This document shows positions 1-7,294 of a stretch of 12,246 nt of DNA, piece after piece. This DNA is from Hyphomicrobiales bacterium. Lineage in GTDB: Bacteria; Pseudomonadota; Alphaproteobacteria; Rhizobiales; Xanthobacteraceae. The notes beneath the pieces were generated by a model. The model had not been told where the DNA came from and made no database searches. It was given only the letters and a program-made list of their open reading frames with translations. Positions within the stretch are counted from its first letter, which is position 1; every line of letters starts with the position of its first letter. A program made the position numbers and the translations under genes. The stretch lies in assembly GCA_003164375.1 (NCBI GenBank), contig PLTE01000278.1:2381-14626 (forward strand). Reading direction: 5' to 3'.

Positions 1-468
1 CTCGACATAGAGCCGGTTCAGGCGGCCAGTCGCTCGAATGTCGAACGAGCTTTCGCGCACCTGCTTAACGGTGGTGATACCCGCCAGCGGCAGGAAGAAA
101 CCGAAATGGTTAGGGAAGTCGGCATAGGCGCAGGCAACCGTCTCGCCGGATTCCAACTCCTCGGCCTCGAAGCCATCGCCATCGGTGGCGAGGATGAACC
201 TCGCCTTGGCCTTCACCGTGGCAGGGCTGGCTCGCAGCGCGGCAAGGGTCTGCGTCACCGAGCCGGGCTCCGCGACGGCGATGTGGATGTTGTTCCGTTG
301 GAGAACGCCGCCGGCCAGGTCGGATGCGTTGGTCGATCCGGCACGCAGCCGCTTGATCGTGGCATCCTTGTTCCCGAAGGCTTGCAGGAAGGCGAACGGG
401 AACTCGCCGCCGTCGAACGGCAGCTCGGCAAGCGCCGATATGGCTTCCTCGATCTCGACGGCGTTCAT
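1..468 (-). CDS. N-terminal part of a putative class I SAM-dependent DNA methyltransferase (cut by window edge)
   Basis: The frame is open from the ATG at 468 to the window edge, giving 156 residues with no stop. The protein starts MNAVEIEEAISALAELPFDG and contains FAFLQAFGNKDATIKRLR, FILATDGDGFEAEEL, FPNHFGFFLPLAGI and FDIRATGRLNRLYVE. From memory this matches the N-terminal specificity or nuclease-like region of large (about 1000 residue or more) DNA methyltransferases of the YeeA/MmeI-like class that sit in restriction-modification and DISARM-like clusters. The catalytic SAM-binding and NPPY-type motifs would lie outside the window, so methyltransferase activity cannot be seen here. The start codon overlaps the stop of the upstream HTH gene as ATGA, implying translational coupling. 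A stand-alone protein carrying only this N-terminal domain is an alternative. The reading frame is secure; the family call is moderate. Confidence 0.65.
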   Translation of the reverse strand, partial: MNAVEIEEAISALAELPFDGGEFPFAFLQAFGNKDATIKRLRAGSTNASDLAGGVLQRNNIHIAVAEPGSVTQTLAALRASPATVKAKARFILATDGDGFEAEELESGETVACAYADFPNHFGFFLPLAGITTVKQVRESSFDIRATGRLNRLYVE

Positions 469-683
469 ACGTCCCCTGCACCGGCCTTCATGCCGGTCGT
501 CCCTTTCTGTTGCTCCTCGACCTTGCGCTTGATCCAGCTTGCGATTGCCTGCCGCTCGAAGCGCCACGACCCGCCGACCTTGAAGCCGGGAATCTCGCCC
601 GCGAGGGCGAGCTTGTAGGCGGTCTTCTCATTGAGCTTGAGAAGCTCGGCCACCTCCCGGATCGTCAGTATTTCGTCGGCCAT
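465..683 (-). CDS. Excisionase-fold helix-turn-helix DNA-binding protein (72 aa)
   Basis: This is a 72-residue protein starting MADEILTIREVAELLKLNEK. Residues 6-30 form a predicted helix-turn-helix, and FKVGGSWRFERQAIASWI (34-51) is the wing and second helix typical of the MerR-like excisionase (HTH_17) fold. The C-terminal 20 residues are charged and Gly-rich. The ATG at 683 was chosen because the family begins just before the LTIREVAELL helix; a longer open frame up to 788 adds only low-complexity, non-family sequence. The stop TGA overlaps the downstream methyltransferase ATG by 4 bp, so the two are almost certainly one operon. It probably acts as a transcriptional regulator of that operon, since proteins of this type often precede methyltransferase genes in defence clusters. 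It could instead be a recombination directionality factor, but it lies about 11 kb from the integrase. Confidence 0.8.
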   Translation of the reverse strand: MADEILTIREVAELLKLNEKTAYKLALAGEIPGFKVGGSWRFERQAIASWIKRKVEEQQKGTTGMKAGAGDV

Positions 684-810
684 GCGCCCGCCATGAGTCG
701 CGTTCCGTGAAGCGTATAGAGGATCAGAGAAAATTCGAGAAGATAGTGGTGGTCGGCAGTCCTCGCGGCAAATTATGGCAGGAACCAAAGCCGCTATAGC
801 ATCATATCGG

Positions 811-835
811 AAAATCCGCCCTGAAAGCGGATTTT
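811..835. promoter_or_regulatory. Inverted repeat 1, probable AbiEi operator
   Basis: AAAATCCGC at 811-819 is perfectly inverted as GCGGATTTT at 827-835 with a 7-base spacer. It lies about 60 bases upstream of the abiEi start. A second repeat with the same TCCGC/GCGGA half-sites and the same spacer follows at 871-887. AbiEi antitoxins are known to bind paired inverted repeats in their own promoter and to repress it; assigning this pair as such operators is inference from position and architecture. The repeat also ends in a T run, so a terminator-like hairpin is an alternative, but no gene reads into it from the left. Confidence 0.65.
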
Positions 836-870
836 TAAGAACGACCCGATTATGGTGTTATATTGAAAAT

Positions 871-887
871 TCCGCGCTAAGAGCGGA
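871..887. promoter_or_regulatory. Inverted repeat 2, probable AbiEi operator
   Basis: TCCGC at 871-875 is inverted as GCGGA at 883-887 with a 7-base spacer, just upstream of the abiEi ATG at 897. Half-sites and spacer length match repeat 1 (centres about 56 bases apart), and the left flank GAAAAT is shared too. Between the two lies an AT-rich stretch with a TATATT at 859-864 that could be a -10 box, but no convincing -35 is seen. Binding of AbiEi to both sites would cover promoter and ribosome-binding site. Confidence 0.6.
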
Positions 888-896
888 TAATAAGAT

Positions 897-1724
897 ATGA
901 TCCGAGTCGAACGATCAGCCCTATCCACATACGCTTCCGGCCTGCTGGCCAGGGGCCGAGGGGTCTTTTCTGCGGATGAGGCGCAGAAGGAGATCGGCAT
1001 CAGCCGGGGCGCATTCCTCGACGCCGCCGAGCGATTGCAGCGGCGCGGCCAGCTCATCCGGCCTCGGCGCGGCTTCTACGTGGTTGTACCGCCACAGCAC
1101 GCCACGACAGGAGCGCCGCCCCCCGAGTGGTACATCGATGCCCTGATGCGCCACGAAAAACGGCCCTACTATGTGGGGCTGCTGGCTGCGGCGGCGGCCC
1201 ATGGCGCTTCCCATCAGGCCGTCATGGAGTTTCAGGTCGTCACGGACAAACTCCTGCCCGACATCGAGGCCGGGCGGACGCGGATCGTCTTTTCCTACCG
1301 CAAGGATATGTCGGCAGTGTCGTCGGGGATCGACGATCGCAAGACGCAATCGGGCTATATGAAATTGTCTTCGCCGGAACTGACGGCGCTCGATCTGTTG
1401 CGCTATCCGCATTCCGGCGCGGGCTTGGACAACATTGCGACGGTGATCTCCGAGCTTGCCGAACGGCTGCAATCGGAAAAGCTCGCCTCCCTGTCGGGCG
1501 CCTTCGAGAAAGCGGTCGTGCAACGCCTTGGGCATCTGCTTGGAAGGCTAGGCTATCCGCAGATTGCGGAGCCGATGTTCGTGGCGCTGTCGGCGCGAGG
1601 ACCGCTGCCATGGGTCGAACTCGATCCCAAACAGGCGGGCGATCCCGATTTGTCGCCGCCGCCGTCCGAACGCGATGACCGCTGGCGCGTGATCGTTCGC
1701 CGGCCGCCGGAGATCGACGAATGA
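897..1724 (+). CDS. abiEi: AbiEi antitoxin / transcriptional regulator of a type IV toxin-antitoxin system
   Basis: This is a 275-residue protein. Residues 1-65 form a winged helix-turn-helix (VFSADEAQKEIGISRGAF, then RRGQLIRPRRGFYVVVP), the usual AbiEi N-terminus. The C-terminal antitoxin domain follows, with PYYVGLLAAAAAHGASHQAV near 90-109 and KLSSPELTALDLLRY near 156-170, both typical of AbiEi. In this family the N-terminal domain represses the operon and the C-terminal domain neutralises the toxin without a stable complex. The 4-bp ATGA overlap with the following nucleotidyltransferase gene is the normal abiE arrangement. The ATG at 897 fits the family start; the Shine-Dalgarno is weak (AAG only), which may favour operator-controlled translation. 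Two inverted repeats upstream support autoregulation. Length is normal and the gene appears intact. Confidence 0.9.
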   Translation: MIRVERSALSTYASGLLARGRGVFSADEAQKEIGISRGAFLDAAERLQRRGQLIRPRRGFYVVVPPQHATTGAPPPEWYIDALMRHEKRPYYVGLLAAAAAHGASHQAVMEFQVVTDKLLPDIEAGRTRIVFSYRKDMSAVSSGIDDRKTQSGYMKLSSPELTALDLLRYPHSGAGLDNIATVISELAERLQSEKLASLSGAFEKAVVQRLGHLLGRLGYPQIAEPMFVALSARGPLPWVELDPKQAGDPDLSPPPSERDDRWRVIVRRPPEIDE

Positions 1725-2581
1725 TCCCGCCGGACTACATTACCGCCTGGAGCCGCGTCGCACCGTGGGTAAGCCAGCGGCAGGTCGAGCAAGACCTCAT
1801 CATCAGCCGCGCGCTTGTCACCATCTTCTCCGATCCGTTCCTTCGCGGCGAACTGCGCTTCCGTGGCGGCACGGCGCTTAACAAGCTGCATTTCCCTGCC
1901 CCGCTGCGCTATTCAGAGGACATCGACCTTGTCCGGACGACCGCCGGTCCCATCAGACCGCTATTGGATCGCCTGCATGACGTTCTTGATCCGTGGCTGG
2001 GCAAGCCGCGCTTCGATCAAAGCCCCGTTGCACCCAAGCTCAAATACACGGTCGAAGCCGAAGACAGAGATTCGTCGAGCCCGATAAGGCTCAAGATCGA
2101 AATCAACACACGCGAGCGGGAAGCCTACGATCCGCCCATCGAGATTCCGTTCGGTGTCGAAAATCCGTGGTTCGCCGGCGAGGCCGCGATCCCGACTTTC
2201 TCGCGGGAGGAAATGCTGGCGACCAAGTTGCGGGCTTTGCTTCAACGCAACAAGGGCCGTGATCTGTTCGATCTCGATCACGCGCTCACTGTGTTCGAGG
2301 GGTTGAACACGGCCCGGATCGTCGAATGTTTCCGGCTCTACCTCGAAAAGGCAGAGCAAGCGATTTCGAGGGCTGAGGCGCAGCAGCGCATGTTCCAGAA
2401 ACTCGTCAACCCGACCTTCTTCACCGATATGCGCCCGCTGCTTCAGACAGATCGCGCCAGGGCGCTGACCGACGAAACGCTCAAAGCCACCTTCGTCAGG
2501 GTGATGAACGAACTGATTGACCTGATACCCGGTGACGAATGGGCGAAGGCCGGGGAAATGCGGGAACGGTTCGGAATCTAG
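1721..2581 (+). CDS. abiEii: AbiEii nucleotidyltransferase toxin (type IV toxin-antitoxin)
   Basis: This is a 286-residue DNA polymerase beta-fold nucleotidyltransferase. All four expected motifs are visible: RGGTALNK (48-55), SEDIDL (65-70, carrying the two metal-binding aspartates D67 and D69), KIEIN (125-129), and ATKLRALLQRNKGRDLFDL (167-185, including K169 and the RD pair at 180-181). Members of this family transfer nucleotides, preferentially GTP for characterised AbiEii and other nucleotides onto tRNA for relatives, causing reversible growth arrest during phage infection. No active-site residue is missing, so the toxin should be functional. The start overlaps the abiEi stop by 4 bp. 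The next gene on this strand begins 83 bases downstream with no obvious terminator between, so read-through into the defence-like pair is possible. Confidence 0.92.
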   Translation: MIPPDYITAWSRVAPWVSQRQVEQDLIISRALVTIFSDPFLRGELRFRGGTALNKLHFPAPLRYSEDIDLVRTTAGPIRPLLDRLHDVLDPWLGKPRFDQSPVAPKLKYTVEAEDRDSSSPIRLKIEINTREREAYDPPIEIPFGVENPWFAGEAAIPTFSREEMLATKLRALLQRNKGRDLFDLDHALTVFEGLNTARIVECFRLYLEKAEQAISRAEAQQRMFQKLVNPTFFTDMRPLLQTDRARALTDETLKATFVRVMNELIDLIPGDEWAKAGEMRERFGI

Positions 2582-2664
2582 ACATCCTCGAACGCTTGCT
2601 TTCCCTTCCTGCGCCGACACCATAGTTCAGCGATATAACGAAGAACAAAAAGGGCGGTGTTTGA

Positions 2665-4203
2665 ATGGACTTAGGGTATGGATTTCCAGAATGGACCGAA
2701 CTGGGTCAAGACAGTGGCCTCGACCCGCTCGGCATGCAGCGGCCAATAGAAGTCATCTATCAGTCGATTGTGCCGGGGATCAGCACGATCACGCTGCGCT
2801 ATCGCTATTACTCGTTCTTTCCCTTCATACTGAGACACTACGAAGAAAAGATCAGACATTCTGATCCCAATGAGTTTCGAAAGTTTCAACGCCGATGCGA
2901 GGCGCTTTTCGCGCTTATCTGCACATACGGCGAAAGCGAATTGGGCATTACGGGGTCCGACTGGGCCAACCGAACGCTGAGCGACGCGCGCGCCCAATCC
3001 AGTGAAGCGGCAATCATAGATTTCAGCGTCGGTGCCGATCCCAATACCGATGAGAGTCTGCGCTATCTGCGAAACAAGGGCGGCGCGTTCGGCGCGATTT
3101 ACGCAACGCAAATGTCGGAAATGGGACTGATTCATTTCCCCGGTGCGGGCCATCCAAACCCCAATCCTGTGTGTTCCGATGTTGCCTTGAAGTTGGCGGA
3201 CGCTTTTTCGCGGGAGCTTGGCGCAACAGCGGATGAGTTCTTTGAAGTGGTGGCAGCCGGGAAAATCGCTCTGCCATCCCTGAAATCGTTCGAGGCCATG
3301 AAGCCGAACCAGCTCAAACAAGACAGCGATGAGCATATTTTGCTGACAGAGATTCTGTTGGGGAAAAGCGACACGCGCAGCGAAACGGATAGGATGCGGC
3401 GCAGCACGCTTCAAATGCTCCTCGATGTAGCCGCGACCTCGCGCTCGATCCCGCGCGCCGAGCAGGTGAAATGGCATTGGTTTGAGAACGTGCCGAATTT
3501 GCAGGGCGGCAACGCCCGCGAGGTTCCGCATCTCTGGTTTCTGTATCAAGCCTGCGATCTTGTGCGTCTTGCCTATGAGGCGATCCTGTCAGCCGCACTG
3601 ACCTTGTTAGAAACAGCGCCACGACGCCGGATGACTCTTGCCGACCTCACAGACGGACTGATCGGCTTCGTTGAAATTGCGGGCGATCAAACGTGGGAGG
3701 ATTTTTCGTTTGGCCTTGCCGATGAAGCAACGGCGGCGCGCGAACATGCTCAGGCCATGCTGTCCGCGATGGAGGAAGGTGAAACGGCAGAACAGGTGCG
3801 CCTCGCCGTATCACTAATCGCGATCCTCTATGACAGGTCATCGGCGGCCACGAATTTGATCGAGGAGGCGCTAAGCGGCGCGGATTATTTTCAGTCGCTA
3901 CGGACGGAAGTGCAATTCCTCGATCGCGCTCGTGCAGTTTCGGCGAGCCGCGTGATCGCGGATTTGATCCGCGAGCGGATTCTAAAGCGCCATATGTGGG
4001 TCGCGTCCCGCAAATTCCGAAACCAGAAGGCATACACCTTCCACATGGAGCCGGAAGAAGGGCAGCTACGTTACCGCAGCCACTTTCGGGTTTCGCCAAG
4101 CAGCCCGCGGCTGGATCAGGCGCTCCGGTTTTTGCACGACATCAGCCTCATTGATGAGAACGGAATCACGGAACGCGGCCGCGCGGAGATGGCGACCGCA
4201 TGA
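2665..4203 (+). CDS. Uncharacterised 512-aa protein, partner of the PLD-fold protein
   Basis: I cannot assign a function. The N-terminus has YQSIVPGISTITLRYRYYSF (residues 32-51), rich in aromatic and Arg residues. This recalls the PGIST...R.RY opening of DUF6361-type proteins, which are themselves of unknown function; the resemblance is from memory and unproven. A second conserved-looking block is YLRNKGGAFGAIYATQMSEM (134-153). The last 30 residues (LDQALRFLHDISLIDENGIT, then ERGRAEM) look like a winged-helix end. No signal peptide, clear membrane segment or nucleotide-binding motif is seen, so it is probably cytosolic. It overlaps the next gene by 4 bp (ATGA), which suggests obligate partnership. 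Before it lies an 83-base gap with a TATAAC at 2634-2639 but no good -35. The ribosome-binding site is weak. Base composition is clearly less GC-rich than in traA. Confidence 0.85.
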   Translation: MDLGYGFPEWTELGQDSGLDPLGMQRPIEVIYQSIVPGISTITLRYRYYSFFPFILRHYEEKIRHSDPNEFRKFQRRCEALFALICTYGESELGITGSDWANRTLSDARAQSSEAAIIDFSVGADPNTDESLRYLRNKGGAFGAIYATQMSEMGLIHFPGAGHPNPNPVCSDVALKLADAFSRELGATADEFFEVVAAGKIALPSLKSFEAMKPNQLKQDSDEHILLTEILLGKSDTRSETDRMRRSTLQMLLDVAATSRSIPRAEQVKWHWFENVPNLQGGNAREVPHLWFLYQACDLVRLAYEAILSAALTLLETAPRRRMTLADLTDGLIGFVEIAGDQTWEDFSFGLADEATAAREHAQAMLSAMEEGETAEQVRLAVSLIAILYDRSSAATNLIEEALSGADYFQSLRTEVQFLDRARAVSASRVIADLIRERILKRHMWVASRKFRNQKAYTFHMEPEEGQLRYRSHFRVSPSSPRLDQALRFLHDISLIDENGITERGRAEMATA

Positions 4204-6554
4204 AGTATTTTGAAGCGTTTGGCGAAGGCGGATTCCATTCGGCGTTCATGACGACCTATGCGTTCGGATCGCTCGCCTTTGAGGATATACCGTTCCCGAA
4301 GCTCCGAGGTGCCGGATGTCGCAACATCACCGTCCTCGCCGATAGGGGGATGCTCAATCAGGCCTTTTCGGAGTTTGGACCGCCGCGCTTTGCCGGAACC
4401 AGCTACCATCTCATCAAGGCCGACGCGCCGGGCGCTTTCCATCCCAAAATTACGATGTTGATCGGCGAGACCAAAGGTCGGTTGACCGTAGGTTCGGCAA
4501 ACCTGACCGCTCTCGGCCTTGGCGGTAACAAGGAGCAGATCGCCAGCATCTCATATTCGCCGGAGGCGCAGGAGAACGCGAAGTTTTTCAAAAGCGCGCT
4601 TGGATATTTTCGGCGCTATGTGCCGCTGGACGATCAATGGTTTCCGATCAGCCTGGAACGGGCGCTGCGATTCGCTTCATGGTTGCGTGATGATAATTTC
4701 GATCACACGTTCGATAGAGCGGGAACGGCAGAACTCAATCTCTTGTTCGACCGCCCGGAGGTCAATTTCCTCGATCAGATCATCGCATCCATAGGCGATG
4801 ATCCGATTGAACGGCTTGTCATCGTGTCGCCCTATTGGGACGTGCGGCTTGAAGGATTGGCACGGCTCCGCGCGGCGCTCGAAAATCCCATCACTGATAT
4901 TCTGATCGAGAGCGATGCAAACGGTTTCCCCTCAGCTGCGCTGTCGGGATTTTCAGATACGTCTTTGTTCGATGTCAGCGCGCACGCGGGGAGCCGATTC
5001 CTTCATGCAAAGCTCATCGTCGTTCACGGTGAACGCTGGGACCATGTGATTTCCGGCAGCATGAATTGCACGTTCCCAGCCTTGATGGGACCGGCAGCCC
5101 ACGGAAATGCGGAAGCAGGAATCTACAAGCGCGTTCCGCGCGGTTCAGCCTTGGAAGCATTGGGACTGGCGGATTATAAAGATGCCCGCATTGAGGGCGA
5201 TCAACTCGCGGAGCTTCAGCAATCATTCGAGGAGGCCAAGGAGGCGGAGCCTTCGATAGATGGCGGCACCTTGATATTGCAGGCGGGGAAATTGTCATGG
5301 ACCACCCCGGCAGCGTCGCCGGCGGCCCCGGCGACGATCCAACTCTATGATCGCGATGGATTAGCTTTGGCGGAGATGGAATCGAACGGCAGTTCGGCGA
5401 GCTACGTGGTTTCGCCCGACGCCCAGCGTCCCAAATATGGCATCGTGGCATTCGCGGACGGCGCGATGTCGGCCCCGGTCCAAATCGTCGACCTTGATTA
5501 TCTCGCCGTGACAACTTTGCCTGCGCAACGCGGGCGCAAGCGGCGGCTGATGGATACGCTCGTGGAATCCATCCACGAAGATTTGGTTCTGATCGAAACG
5601 CTCAATCAGCTCGAAGCGTTGGAGGAAGAAGATCGCGCAAGCCAGCCCGACCAAACGCCGCGAGCCAAGTCGCAAGCCCTCGATACTGCGCCGCCGACAT
5701 ATGAAGTCCTTTCATACGATGATTTTATCCGTGCGCGCACCCATGCGAACGCGCAAGGCAAATCGTTCGGGCTATATCTGAATAGTCGCCACGATAGCGC
5801 GGCCAGTTTGATCAGCGCCTGTCTTAATCAAATGATCGGCTTGGTCGGTCCTGATTTGAGAGGCATGGAAGATGAGGACATCGATGCTCTTGGTGCGATA
5901 GATTTCCGAACCACAGAACCGCAATCGGCAGATGATGACCGAAGCGGTAACGCCCGCACGGAAAGAGCATCCCCAACCAGATCACTTTCGGCGCAAAGCC
6001 GCGCGACCGCCAAGAAGTTTCAAGAGGCCGTCACCGCTTTCGAGACTCGGTGCAAGGCACTCTCGGAAAAGAAGATCACGACATCGGAGATGGTCAGACT
6101 TCGCGCGCTCATGCAGATCATTCTCTCTCACGCGCAGCCCCTATCGGGTTCATTCTCACCTTCGCAAATCCTTCCCGTATATACGGCGGAAGGTTACGAC
6201 TGGCCGCGTCTGATCGGTCGATTGCTGCTACAGCATTTCGGCGCGACAAGGGCGTTGCAAAGCCTGACCGTTGAGCCGGATGAGTCCGAGCAACAGCGAG
6301 TGCTTGAATATCTTGCGCTCTCGAATTGGGCAGCGAAGGCCGCGCAGACGGCAGTCCTCTCGCACAAGAAAGCGGGTGCATTACGAGGTCCGCTTGAACG
6401 GCTGATCGCGGCGCTTACCGCTCAAACGCAGACAATCTTGTCTGTTCTCGAAGATGATCGCGCCTATTTCGGCGAGATATCCGGCAAGCTCGACGCCCGG
6501 TTTGCGGATCGTTTGCGGCTTCCAATGAAGGTTGGCGTTCACGTGCGCCCCTGA
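4200..6554 (+). CDS. Phospholipase-D-fold (HKD) protein, putative nuclease, with long C-terminal extension
   Basis: This is a 784-residue protein. Two PLD-type half-sites are present in the first 300 residues: FHPK (H81, K83) with GSANLT (98-103), and FLHAK (H269, K271) with GSMN (286-289). The Lys-to-Gly distance is 15 residues in both halves, so one chain can form the complete bilobed active site. The Asp of the classical HxKxxxxD motif is absent in both (Ile88 and His276), as in many nuclease-type members. Residues about 340-460 look beta-rich, 465-610 are a charged linker region (RASQPDQTPRAKSQ), and 610-784 look helical; I recognise none of these. PLD-fold proteins serve as DNA-cleaving subunits in restriction and DISARM-like systems, so a nuclease effector working with the overlapping 512-aa protein is the likeliest role. 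No helicase accompanies it in the window. Confidence 0.85.
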   Translation: MKYFEAFGEGGFHSAFMTTYAFGSLAFEDIPFPKLRGAGCRNITVLADRGMLNQAFSEFGPPRFAGTSYHLIKADAPGAFHPKITMLIGETKGRLTVGSANLTALGLGGNKEQIASISYSPEAQENAKFFKSALGYFRRYVPLDDQWFPISLERALRFASWLRDDNFDHTFDRAGTAELNLLFDRPEVNFLDQIIASIGDDPIERLVIVSPYWDVRLEGLARLRAALENPITDILIESDANGFPSAALSGFSDTSLFDVSAHAGSRFLHAKLIVVHGERWDHVISGSMNCTFPALMGPAAHGNAEAGIYKRVPRGSALEALGLADYKDARIEGDQLAELQQSFEEAKEAEPSIDGGTLILQAGKLSWTTPAASPAAPATIQLYDRDGLALAEMESNGSSASYVVSPDAQRPKYGIVAFADGAMSAPVQIVDLDYLAVTTLPAQRGRKRRLMDTLVESIHEDLVLIETLNQLEALEEEDRASQPDQTPRAKSQALDTAPPTYEVLSYDDFIRARTHANAQGKSFGLYLNSRHDSAASLISACLNQMIGLVGPDLRGMEDEDIDALGAIDFRTTEPQSADDDRSGNARTERASPTRSLSAQSRATAKKFQEAVTAFETRCKALSEKKITTSEMVRLRALMQIILSHAQPLSGSFSPSQILPVYTAEGYDWPRLIGRLLLQHFGATRALQSLTVEPDESEQQRVLEYLALSNWAAKAAQTAVLSHKKAGALRGPLERLIAALTAQTQTILSVLEDDRAYFGEISGKLDARFADRLRLPMKVGVHVRP

Positions 6555-6586
6555 TTGTCACCAGTCATAGGCAGAGCCTCGCTCCT

Positions 6587-6853
6587 TCACGCCCGGTACT
6601 GCGGCGGTCTCGTCCTGCCATGCGTGTCTGCTGGATGATCCGCCTCAAACGCCATCTTTCCCAGCTTTATCCAGATGCCGCGCACCCGTTCGCCGTCCTC
6701 GCTCTGCAACTTGTCGGCCATCCAGAGCAGCGCGCCGTAGATCATAGCGCGATCATCACCCGTCAGGTCCACGATCCCGGCCTTGACCACGAGGCCGCCG
6801 AGTTCGATTAGATGCCGGGTGCGCTTGCGGCGTTCGACCTGCCAAGTGCGCAT
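6587..6853 (-). CDS. traD: Conjugal transfer protein TraD (small Ti-type), C-terminus probably frameshifted
   Basis: This is an 88-residue protein starting MRTWQVERRKRTRHLIELGG and continuing GLVVKAGIVDLTGDDRAMIY, the highly conserved core of the small TraD encoded next to TraC in Ti-type transfer regions. It is an accessory mobilization protein and is not the F-plasmid coupling protein of the same name. The start lies 1 base after the traC stop (TGA-C-ATG), so it is translationally coupled. A longer open frame upstream merely overlaps traC in another frame. Family-like sequence stops at about residue 72 (MAFEAD). The final 16 residues look random, whereas the frame beside it reads coding-like sequence ending VKERGSAYDW and a stop at 6558-6560. 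A one-base deletion near 6636 would explain this. It converges on the PLD gene with a 32-base gap. Confidence 0.85.
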   Translation of the reverse strand: MRTWQVERRKRTRHLIELGGLVVKAGIVDLTGDDRAMIYGALLWMADKLQSEDGERVRGIWIKLGKMAFEADHPADTHGRTRPPQYRA

Positions 6854-6854
6854 G

Positions 6855-7181
6855 TCATGCCGCGCCCGCGCCCCCTGATGCCGGTTGCACGCCGCCCGGT
6901 TGCGACTGAGCGCCGCCAGCGTCGCGATCAGGCGCAGATGCAGATCGCCGCGTCCGGCTCTGAAAGAACGCAGCTCCGCGTTTCGCCCATGCCTCCCTCT
7001 TTCCCGCATCTTTCGTCTCCGCCAGCACGATCAGCGCGCCCGCGAGTTCGTTGGCGTTGAGGGCGTCGGCGCCGGTCGAGATGACCAGCTCGCCGAGCTG
7101 CTGCACCTTGCGGGCTTTCAGGTCTTTTGCCTTATCCTCCAGCGACTTCAGTTCCGCATCGAAGTCTCGTGGCTTGCGCAT
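6855..7181 (-). CDS. traC: Conjugal transfer protein TraC (Ti-type accessory)
   Basis: This is a 108-residue protein starting MRKPRDFDAELKSLEDKAKD. It has an N-terminal charged coiled-coil-like helix (residues 8-28), the KVQQLGELVISTGADALNAN core, and REAWAKRGAAFF before a disordered Ser/Gly/Ala-rich tail. This is the sphingomonad/rhizobial TraC type, an accessory protein of the relaxosome. The second ATG of an ATG-ATG pair (7181) is preferred because GGAGG at 7187-7191 sits 5 bases before it; the first (7184) leaves only 2 bases. A longer open frame to 7964 runs antisense to traA and is not real. The gene heads the leftward traC-traD unit, divergent from traA, with oriT between. Confidence 0.88.
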   Translation of the reverse strand: MRKPRDFDAELKSLEDKAKDLKARKVQQLGELVISTGADALNANELAGALIVLAETKDAGKREAWAKRGAAFFQSRTRRSASAPDRDAGGAQSQPGGVQPASGGAGAA

Positions 7182-7186
7182 CATAT

Positions 7187-7191
7187 CCTCC
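7187..7191 (-). promoter_or_regulatory. Ribosome-binding site of traC
   Basis: Perfect GGAGG on the minus strand, 5 bases before the ATG at 7181. It decides between the in-frame ATGs at 7193, 7184 and 7181, because it overlaps the first and is too close to the second. Confidence 0.7.
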
Positions 7192-7294
7192 ATAAGCTGT
7201 CGATGGAGCGACGGTAGTTGAGCGCCCGCCTCAATGCTGTAAGGTTGCCGGGACGGGCTGAAACGGCGCGGGTCTTCCCGAGAAATTAGTTTCG

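Noticed and set aside
106..618. 170-codon plus-strand open frame at the left edge
   Set aside because: It lies antisense to the methyltransferase N-terminus and the HTH gene, both of which match known protein types in the minus frame.
811..840. Repeat 1 as a rho-independent terminator
   Set aside because: It has a stem and a T run, but no gene ends on its left on the plus strand. The matched second copy before abiEi fits operators better.
2671..3549. 292-codon minus-strand open frame inside the 512-aa gene
   Set aside because: Composition is shadow-like and it has no family motif. The plus-strand gene is coupled to its neighbour and reads as a normal protein.
6570..6578. GGCAGAGCC palindrome between the PLD gene and traD as a terminator
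   Set aside because: A 3-bp stem with a 3-base loop and no T run on either strand; it is also explained by the ancestral traD reading frame.
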